35,648 bases of DNA from contig JAKAYT010000012.1 of the NCBI GenBank assembly GCA_021826685.1, forward strand, positions 1 to 35,648. Direction: 5' to 3'. The translations under genes and the position numbers were made by a program. This document shows, piece after piece, positions 30,310 through 35,648 of the stretch. The notes beneath the pieces were generated by a model that ran no database searches, was not told where the DNA came from, and worked only from the letters and a program-made list of their open reading frames with translations. The stretch is from Thermoplasmata archaeon. GTDB lineage: Archaea > Thermoplasmatota > Thermoplasmata > Lutacidiplasmatales > UBA184. Within the stretch, counting starts at the first letter, position 1. Each line of letters begins with the position of its first letter.

Positions 30310-31050
30310 ATGGCCGTTGCGTTCGCCCTAACGATCGCCGCCGGGGTCGGGATCATCCTGACCGCGGTCTATGTGATGTGGGAGCTCGGCCACTTCACGA
30401 CGCCGTCGGTCGCCGAGAACCGGTTCGACGAGCGCCGGGAGATCTTCGCGTACACGGCCGGCCTATTCATCGGGATCGTCCTGGTCGTGCCGTTCTTGTT
30501 CTATCTCACGTACTTCTCTTACGGAACGCTGTACCCGACGCTGGTCTACCTCGTGGTCGTCGTCATCCTCGCCGAGGTCGCTCAGTGGGCGGTCCAACGG
30601 ACGCACTACTGGGGCCATGGCCCGTCGTTTCCCTTCTACGCTCTCGGACTTCGGGCCGGGTTCGCGGGCCTCCTCATCACGGGCCTCGTGGCGCAGTACC
30701 TGCAGGGCTCGGTCACCATCGAGGGCGCGACGGTGGTGGGCCTCGAATCGCTGGCCATCCTCTGGCTCTTCGTGACATCCGCACTGCTCTCGCTCCCGGC
30801 CGACCCTGTGGCCGGACGGACCGGCGGAGGCCCCGTCTCGGGCGGCGTGATCCTCGCCGTGGGCCTCTTCCTCGTCGGGTTCAACGTATTCGCCGGACCT
30901 TTGGTCGGGGCGGTCGCGGCGGTAATCGCCCTCGTCGGCGCCCTCTACTTGTATGCGAGGCTACGCCACCTTCTTGAGCGGATCCGACCGATGCCTCCCG
31001 GACCGGGGTCCGGCACGAAGATCCCGAGCCGCTACGCGCGCCAGGGTTAA
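30310..31050 (+). CDS. Polytopic membrane protein of unknown function
   Basis: A 246-residue protein with about seven hydrophobic segments, the first starting right at the N-terminus (AVAFALTIAAGVGIILTAVYV). A cytoplasmic or external loop NRFDERREIFAYT and the short segment QWAVQRTHYWGHGPSFP lie between segments; the tail is basic and proline-rich. No family is recognised. It begins 2 bases after the trmI stop, so it is almost surely co-transcribed, though nothing in its sequence links it to RNA modification. Confidence 0.72.
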   Translation: MAVAFALTIAAGVGIILTAVYVMWELGHFTTPSVAENRFDERREIFAYTAGLFIGIVLVVPFLFYLTYFSYGTLYPTLVYLVVVVILAEVAQWAVQRTHYWGHGPSFPFYALGLRAGFAGLLITGLVAQYLQGSVTIEGATVVGLESLAILWLFVTSALLSLPADPVAGRTGGGPVSGGVILAVGLFLVGFNVFAGPLVGAVAAVIALVGALYLYARLRHLLERIRPMPPGPGSGTKIPSRYARQG

Positions 31051-31105
31051 GCATCGGAGTCCGCCCTCCGTGCGGGAAGCCGGCCCGCGCCGGGGCCCGG
31101 CTAAG

Positions 31106-31113
31106 TTCATATC
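31106..31113 (+). promoter_or_regulatory. TATA-like element
   Basis: TTCATATC is centred 27 bases before ATG 31137, as for a leaderless gene. Confidence 0.4.
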
Positions 31114-31136
31114 GAGTCCGTCTTCCCTTCGTTCCG

Positions 31137-31574
31137 ATGGCCGGGGGCTCCTCATCGTCGTCGGGCTGGCCGCTAGCGGCCCGTCTCTGGTTGCGAACCT
31201 ATCGGTTCCCGCTCGCCGCGGTGGTCCTCGCGGTGGGCGTGGCGCTCTGCGTCCTCGCCTTCGCATCGTTCAGCCCTTTGGGCAGCGTCTGGCCGTTCTC
31301 CACGATCGACTACTACACCAACCAGGCCGGCCGGGGCGGAGTGAACTACAACCTCGCCTTCGCCATCGTCGGCCCGATCGTCCTGATCATCGGGGCCTAC
31401 CTCGTTGGCGCCTACCTGGTCGCTCGCGGCCGCTTCGAGCAGCTGATGCGCTCGAAGAGCAAGGCCGAGTTCCTGCGGAACCTTCCCGAGATGGAGGAGC
31501 TCTTGTGGGAACTCACACCCCAGGACCACACGCGCTACCTGGAGAAGTGCGCGGAGTTTCGCGTGCGCCGCTAG
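31137..31574 (+). CDS. Two-TM membrane protein with C-terminal helical tail
   Basis: A 145-residue protein with two membrane segments (about 24-46 and 73-95) joined by an aromatic loop (FSTIDYYTNQAGRGGVNYN), then a charged cytoplasmic tail (RSKSKAEFLRNLPEMEELLWELTPQDHTRYLEKCAEFRVRR). The tail is helical with regularly spaced Leu, which suggests a binding or coiled-coil role. I recall similar small membrane proteins in Thermoplasmata (DUF3198-like), but this was not checked. It stands alone between two promoters. Function unknown. Confidence 0.68.
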   Translation: MAGGSSSSSGWPLAARLWLRTYRFPLAAVVLAVGVALCVLAFASFSPLGSVWPFSTIDYYTNQAGRGGVNYNLAFAIVGPIVLIIGAYLVGAYLVARGRFEQLMRSKSKAEFLRNLPEMEELLWELTPQDHTRYLEKCAEFRVRR

Positions 31575-31589
31575 GCCCGGGCTCGAGGG

Positions 31590-31597
31590 TTAAGTAG
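31590..31597 (+). promoter_or_regulatory. TATA box of the GNAT gene
   Basis: TTAAGTAG is centred about 25 bases before ATG 31618, giving a leaderless transcript. Confidence 0.55.
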
Positions 31598-31617
31598 CTC
31601 GCCCCGGTGCGCGGGGG

Positions 31618-32544
31618 ATGTCGTCGCCGGAAAAGAAGGTGGAACCCTTCCGGTTCCGCCGTCTCGGCAAGCCCGAGGAGTTCCGACAGCTCGAGGAGGT
31701 GCAGAGCGCGGCGTTCGGCTCCGGCCCCGAAGGGTCGCTGACCATCCCCCTCCAGCGCGCCCTCCAGGATAACGGGGGCCTCGTCCTCGGAGCGTTCGTC
31801 GATATCCACCTCGTCGGATTCTCCGTTGGCTTCCTCGGGTGGGACGGCCACCGACTCTACCACTACTCCCACATGACTGCGGTCCGGCCGGAGTACCAGA
31901 ACCATCGCGTGGGCCTTCGACTAAAAGGGTACCAACGCGAAGAGGTGCTCGCGATGGGGCTCGAGGAGATCCGCTGGACGTTCGATCCCTTGCGGAGCCG
32001 CAACGCGATGCTCAACATCCGCCGGCTCGGCGGCCGGCCGACGTCCTACCTGCCGCACTACTACGGCCAGCTCCACGACGCCGCGAACGAGGGCCTCGAG
32101 ACCGATCGGCTAAAGCTCGTCTGGGCGATTACGAGCCCCGCCGTCGCGACTCGGCTGGAAGGCCGGTTCCCGACCAAGGAAGAGGACCATGATCGGTGGG
32201 CGTCGAGCTCGCCCCTCATCCGGTCCGAGCCCGGCGAGAGCGGGATCCGGCTTCCCATCGAGGTCACCGAGCCGACCGGACCCTCGGCCCATCTCGAGAT
32301 ACCGTTCGACGTCGAGCTCGTGCGGCAGCACGAGCCGAAGGGCCTGTGGCGATGGCGTCACGCTGTACGCGACGCCTTCCGCGCCGCCTACGATCTGCAC
32401 TACGTCGTGGATGACTTCGCGACGGTGAGCGCGGAGCACGAACGACGTAGCTTCTATTTCTTGCGGCCCGCCGGCCCGGACGCAGAGGAGCCCGCGGACG
32501 GGCGAACGACGATCGCCCGAGCCGCACCTGCGGCCCCTCGATAG
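31618..32544 (+). CDS. GNAT superfamily acetyltransferase, COG3375-like
   Basis: A 308-residue protein with an N-terminal GNAT fold (about 10-145). The acetyl-CoA loop is in MTAVRPEYQNHRVGLRLKGYQREEVLAMG, and the family-specific WTFDPLRSRNAMLNIRRLG follows, then YLPHYYG. These phrases match the COG3375 group of predicted GNAT proteins as I recall it. A second half of about 150 residues (VELVRQHEPKGLWRWRHAVRDAF) is typical of that group and may bind the substrate. The substrate is unknown. The last 20 residues are alanine- and proline-rich. ATG 31618 has a TATA box 25 bases upstream. Confidence 0.82.
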   Translation: MSSPEKKVEPFRFRRLGKPEEFRQLEEVQSAAFGSGPEGSLTIPLQRALQDNGGLVLGAFVDIHLVGFSVGFLGWDGHRLYHYSHMTAVRPEYQNHRVGLRLKGYQREEVLAMGLEEIRWTFDPLRSRNAMLNIRRLGGRPTSYLPHYYGQLHDAANEGLETDRLKLVWAITSPAVATRLEGRFPTKEEDHDRWASSSPLIRSEPGESGIRLPIEVTEPTGPSAHLEIPFDVELVRQHEPKGLWRWRHAVRDAFRAAYDLHYVVDDFATVSAEHERRSFYFLRPAGPDAEEPADGRTTIARAAPAAPR

Positions 32545-32559
32545 ACGGCGGGCAAAGAC

Positions 32560-32567
32560 GCATACGG
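32560..32567 (+). promoter_or_regulatory. TATA-like element of the DUF4129/DUF58 operon
   Basis: GCATACGG is centred 26 bases before GTG 32589. It is weak but in the position seen for other leaderless genes here. Confidence 0.35.
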
Positions 32568-32588
32568 GGCCCCGCGCTGGTACCTACC

Positions 32589-33491
32589 GTGTCTGCGTCG
32601 CCCCGGAGCCGCCCGGCGCGTTCCACGTTGTGGATCGCGGTGCTCGGCATCGCGCTCTTGGTCGGAGCAGCGGCCGCATTCCTGACCGGACCCCTCCCCT
32701 CCTCGAGTTCCGCGGGAGCTCCCACCTTCTACTTCGCCGGAACGATCGTCGCCTGGGTCCTCGCGGCGCTCCTGATCGGCGCGGTCGCGCTCTGGACCTG
32801 GGAGCGCTGGAACAGCGGTACGGTCCCACTGCCGACCCGGACGATCGTGTCGATCTTGATCGGCATTCTCGTCGTCATCGCCTTCGTCGCGCTCCTCCGC
32901 TTCTTCGGGGGGGGACCCATCCTTCCGCTCAGCCCGACCTCGGGCGGCGCGAACTCCACGGCCGCGAACCAGACCGTCACGTCTGGACCGAATGGAACGA
33001 ACGGGACCGGCGCCGGATCCGGAGGCGGACTGTTCGCGATCGCGTTTCCCTATTGGATCTTCTATGCCCTCGCGGCTTTAGGGCTAATCGGAGCGGGATT
33101 CGCCGTCGCTCGCCTCGTCCCGATCGGACGGAAAGGAGAGGGGGTGGGACGGGAGGACCGGGCCGCCACGCGATCCGCTTTCGCCCAAGCGGCCCGCGCG
33201 CTCGAACGGCCCGATGCCGACCCGCGCGAGGTACTGATCGCGCTCTACGCTCGCCTTCTCCAGCGCATCGAGCCGGTGGCCCCGGGGCTCGATGCATCGA
33301 CGCCGGAAGAGATCCGACGCCTCCACCTCGTGCCGCTCGGAGTAGGGCGCGAGAGTGCCGAGACGATCACGCGGGCCTTTGAGCGAGCGCGGTACTCTTC
33401 CCACCCGATCGATCGGGCGGACGTCGAGCGCGTGCGGGCCGCCCTCACCTCAGCGATCCACGACCTCGACCGCCCACGGACCCTCCCGTGA
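32589..33491 (+). CDS. DUF4129-like membrane protein
   Basis: A 300-residue membrane protein with four hydrophobic segments (about 13-34, 50-70, 84-105, 158-180) and a cytoplasmic C-terminal domain. That domain (EVLIALYARLLQRIEPVAPGLDASTPEEI with later ERARYSSHPIDRADVERVR) resembles DUF4129, the usual partner of DUF58 and transglutaminase genes. The external loop between segments 3 and 4 has four N-glycosylation sequons (NST, NQT, NGT, NGT), which fits an outward-facing archaeal protein. GTG 32589 is the start. The stop overlaps the next gene as GTGA. I infer a role in a surface or MoxR-type system. Confidence 0.75.
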   Translation: MSASPRSRPARSTLWIAVLGIALLVGAAAAFLTGPLPSSSSAGAPTFYFAGTIVAWVLAALLIGAVALWTWERWNSGTVPLPTRTIVSILIGILVVIAFVALLRFFGGGPILPLSPTSGGANSTAANQTVTSGPNGTNGTGAGSGGGLFAIAFPYWIFYALAALGLIGAGFAVARLVPIGRKGEGVGREDRAATRSAFAQAARALERPDADPREVLIALYARLLQRIEPVAPGLDASTPEEIRRLHLVPLGVGRESAETITRAFERARYSSHPIDRADVERVRAALTSAIHDLDRPRTLP

Positions 33492-33913
33492 TCTCGACGC
33501 GCGTCGCGACCGTCTTTGGACTCGCCGTGGTGGCGAGCGCGCTCGCGATCTACGCCTCCCTAAACCCCGCGGTCGAGGTCGGCGGAGCGACCGTGGCGAT
33601 CGTCTTGGCGAGCGTCGGCGGTGTGCTGTACTACTTCGAACGGATCCCCGTCGCACCTCCTCCCGAGCCATTGGATCGCCGAGAACCGGGGACCGCCGAA
33701 CTGAGCGCGCGCCGCATCGAGGCGGCCCTACGCGGGGGACGCCTCGACCGGGAGGGCCTCGTCCTTCTGCTGGACTCGATGGAACGCGACGCGTCCGGAT
33801 CCGATATCCCCTCCGCGCGCGCCGATGAGCTGCGTCGGGTCACGCAGCTCTCCCGGTCCGACTTCCGTTCCTACGTTCTCGCGCGCCTCGACCGTCTCGA
33901 AGGAGGGACATGA
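33488..33913 (+). CDS. Small membrane protein between DUF4129-like and DUF58 genes
   Basis: A 141-residue protein with two N-terminal membrane segments (about 6-25 and 30-50) and a soluble helical remainder (ELSARRIEAALRGGRLDREGLVLLLDSMERD). No family is recognised. It begins inside the stop of the previous gene (GTGA, 33488-33491) and ends in ATGA with the next (33910-33913), so its level is tied to both. By position it is a dedicated component of the DUF58 operon. Confidence 0.75.
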   Translation: MISTRVATVFGLAVVASALAIYASLNPAVEVGGATVAIVLASVGGVLYYFERIPVAPPPEPLDRREPGTAELSARRIEAALRGGRLDREGLVLLLDSMERDASGSDIPSARADELRRVTQLSRSDFRSYVLARLDRLEGGT

Positions 33914-35202
33914 GCGCGTCTCGGTCGGCCGGTCTCCGCCTAACGGCCCGATCATGGGCCTGCTACGGAGGCGCTGCCGCGTTGATTGCGGCCGCTGTGG
34001 CGTCCCGCGACCCCGTCCCTCTGTTCGGAGCGGTGCCGCTGCTGCTCGCCCCGATGGCGGCGCTCCTCGCCGCCCCCTCGAGCTCGGGACCCGCTCGCGT
34101 CGCGTGGCGGGAGAGCGGGAACGCGGGCACGGTGGCGATCGAGGGGACGATCGTCGTACCGCCCGAGATCGATGCTCGAGACCTCGAGATCTCCCTCCCG
34201 TGTCCTCCCGAGCTCCGCGAGCGCGCTGCGCTCCATGCGGCTTTGCAGTCCGACCGGGTCGGGTTCCGGGCCGAGTGGGAGGCGCACTCGCCGGCGCTCC
34301 TTCGTGTCGATCTCCCCGCGGTGGAGTGGTGCGACGCGCTCGGGCTGGCGGTGCGATCGCTCGACGTCGAGGGACCCCCGCTGACGATCGAGCGATATCC
34401 GCCCGAGGTCGGACGGCTCGGGGGGATCCGGCTGCAACGGACGATCCCGATGCCCGGAGAGAGCCGGTCGACGACGATGGGGGATGCCGGCGAGTTTCAC
34501 GGGGTTCGGCCCGCTCAAGCTCAGGACCCATGGCGACGGACGAACTGGCGAGCGTGGGCCCGGACGGGAACGCGTTACGTCAATGAGTTCTCGCTCGAGA
34601 GGACCGGTGACGTCCTCCTCTACCTCGATGCACGACCCACCTCGCTCGGCCGCGAGATCGATCGGGAGATCTTCGGGATCTCGCGGGCGACGGCGATCGG
34701 TATCGCGAACGCCTTCCTGCGCGAGAAGGTGCGGGTCGGCCTCGCGATTTTCGGAGAGTTCGTTGAAACGGTCCCGCTGGGCTCCGGTCGCTCGCACCGC
34801 CTCCGGTTGCGGGAGGCGCTGCTCGCGGCTCATATCTCTACGTCTGCGGCACCGGCCGAGCGAGGGGCGATAGGTCTGCGTCGGGACATCACGCCGGGTA
34901 CCACTACGATCCTCCTCAGCCCTCTCGCGGACGAGTCCTCATCCCTTCTCATCGTCCACTTGCGTCGGCGGGGCTATCCGACGATCGTCCTCAGCCCGTC
35001 ACCGATCTCAGCGCAGCTCGCGCTCGCCCCTCCGGTCCCCGAGGACCGGCAGATCGTCGCTCGGGTCGCTCGCCTGTATCGGCGTCAACAGGTTGCCCGG
35101 GCCTGGAGAGAAGCTCCCGTCGTGGACTGGAGCGAGTACTGGTCCCTGGCCGGGTTCGCCGCCTTCCTCCAACACGGGATGTACGCCCGGAGGCACACGT
35201 GA
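33910..35202 (+). CDS. DUF58 domain protein
   Basis: A 430-residue protein with two N-terminal membrane segments (about 15-58), a beta-rich domain, and a DUF58/vWA-like C-terminal domain. The DUF58 hallmark is EFHGVRPAQAQDPWRRTNWRAWAR (about 196-219), parallel to the E-x-x-x-x-R-x-Y-x-x-G-D-x-x-R-x-I-x-W pattern, although the Tyr and Gly positions are Ala and Gln here. FSLERTGDVLLYLDARP follows as the first vWA-like strand. DUF58 proteins work with MoxR AAA ATPases, probably as chaperone or membrane-assembly complexes; no MoxR gene is in the window. Translationally coupled on both sides. Confidence 0.86.
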   Translation: MSASRSAGLRLTARSWACYGGAAALIAAAVASRDPVPLFGAVPLLLAPMAALLAAPSSSGPARVAWRESGNAGTVAIEGTIVVPPEIDARDLEISLPCPPELRERAALHAALQSDRVGFRAEWEAHSPALLRVDLPAVEWCDALGLAVRSLDVEGPPLTIERYPPEVGRLGGIRLQRTIPMPGESRSTTMGDAGEFHGVRPAQAQDPWRRTNWRAWARTGTRYVNEFSLERTGDVLLYLDARPTSLGREIDREIFGISRATAIGIANAFLREKVRVGLAIFGEFVETVPLGSGRSHRLRLREALLAAHISTSAAPAERGAIGLRRDITPGTTTILLSPLADESSSLLIVHLRRRGYPTIVLSPSPISAQLALAPPVPEDRQIVARVARLYRRQQVARAWREAPVVDWSEYWSLAGFAAFLQHGMYARRHT

Positions 35203-35648
35203 TCCTGCGTCGGCGCCCCCTAGGGGGCGTTGCGCGAGCCGGCTGGTGGGGTTTCGCCGCGACGACCGCCGTCCTGGTCGCTCTCGGACTTCTTAGCCGC
35301 AGCCCGGGCCCCTACGTGGGGTTCGCCGTCGCCGTAGCGGCGAGCGCGGGGGCATTGGCGATCCGACTCATCGCGACCGAACAGCGGGGTTCGGTGCTAT
35401 TCCTCCTGCCGCTGATCGGGGCGTGGGCGTACCTCGGTCTCGCGGCCCCAATCACCCTGCTGACCGAGATCCTGGCAGCGTTGGCGGCACTGTCGGGGCT
35501 GGTGTGGATGGCGGAGCGCTCGACGGCCGGGTCGAGCGGGTTGCGTCGGGCCGCGAACGTGCTCCCGCTGCCCGCCGTGGGGGTCGCGATCGCGCTCGTC
35601 GCGGGACTGCTGATTCCGCCGGGCGAGCTGCGGGTCGGGATCGCCGCG
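35199..35648 (+). CDS. Membrane protein, 3' end off the window
   Basis: The frame opens with GTG 35199, overlapping the DUF58 stop as GTGA, and stays open to the right edge (150 codons). After a short basic start (ILRRRPLGG) it shows about five hydrophobic segments, including WWGFAATTAVLVALGLL and LLPLIGAWAYLGLAAPI. In DUF58 operons this place is often taken by a multi-pass or transglutaminase-type protein, but nothing seen here decides it. Confidence 0.7.
   Translation, partial: MILRRRPLGGVARAGWWGFAATTAVLVALGLLSRSPGPYVGFAVAVAASAGALAIRLIATEQRGSVLFLLPLIGAWAYLGLAAPITLLTEILAALAALSGLVWMAERSTAGSSGLRRAANVLPLPAVGVAIALVAGLLIPPGELRVGIAA

Noticed and set aside
1-35648. CRISPR arrays, insertion sequences, integrases or phage genes
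   Set aside because: No regularly spaced direct repeats, transposase motifs or attachment-site duplications next to the tRNAs were seen.

Overview
The window is archaeal, very GC-rich (roughly two-thirds G+C by eye) and tightly packed. It most resembles an uncultured, high-GC member of the Thermoplasmata/Thermoplasmatota. The archaeal markers are RNA polymerase subunit Rpo6/K, archaeal-type UMP kinase, a mevalonate-pathway decarboxylase, translin next to a DUF357 protein, a TrmI-type tRNA methyltransferase, an intron in tRNA-Tyr at the 37/38 site, TATA boxes about 25-28 bases before many start codons (leaderless mRNAs), and an M1 aminopeptidase like the tricorn-interacting factors F2/F3. A 5S rRNA gene stands alone without 16S or 23S. 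No 16S is present, so the placement is an inference.

Layout. Bases 1-5529 (minus strand) hold a type IV filament or secretion operon: a pilin-like protein, a GspE/TadA-family ATPase, two small T2SSF membrane proteins coupled by 4-base overlaps, then a second paralogous ATPase that runs off the left edge. Bases 5646-7237 carry a double-ACT protein, tRNA-Gly(CCC), an OsmC-type protein, a structured gene-free stretch and the intron-bearing tRNA-Tyr. Bases 7295-10884 carry adk, pyrH, an ammonium transporter and rpiA. Bases 10925-12574 pair a crotonase with a PaaA/BoxB-like di-iron oxygenase. Bases 12596-15250 are a three-gene ABC-2 exporter behind a perfect inverted repeat.

Bases 15659-19628 hold a mevalonate-pathway decarboxylase and a PaaI-like thioesterase that appear to share one TATA element, followed by the M1 peptidase, whose 3' end overlaps that of the thioesterase. 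Next come the lone 5S rRNA, a polytopic membrane protein, endonuclease IV, a transketolase C-half lacking its catalytic glutamate, and transaldolase. A coupled DUF357-translin-MTA phosphorylase operon follows, then rpo6 on the other strand, a K+ channel and an ion transporter. Bases 28020-29358 are sparse: a possible structured RNA, a 139-residue orphan and tRNA-Gly(GCC). From 29534 on lie trmI, unknown membrane proteins, a GNAT protein, and a four-gene coupled DUF4129-like/DUF58 operon that runs off the right edge.

Most of the window is housekeeping: nucleotide metabolism, pentose phosphates, isoprenoids, RNA modification and DNA repair. The points most worth following up are the two-ATPase filament operon, the degenerate transketolase half, the crotonase-oxygenase pair, and three gene-free stretches with a promoter-like element and strong hairpins.
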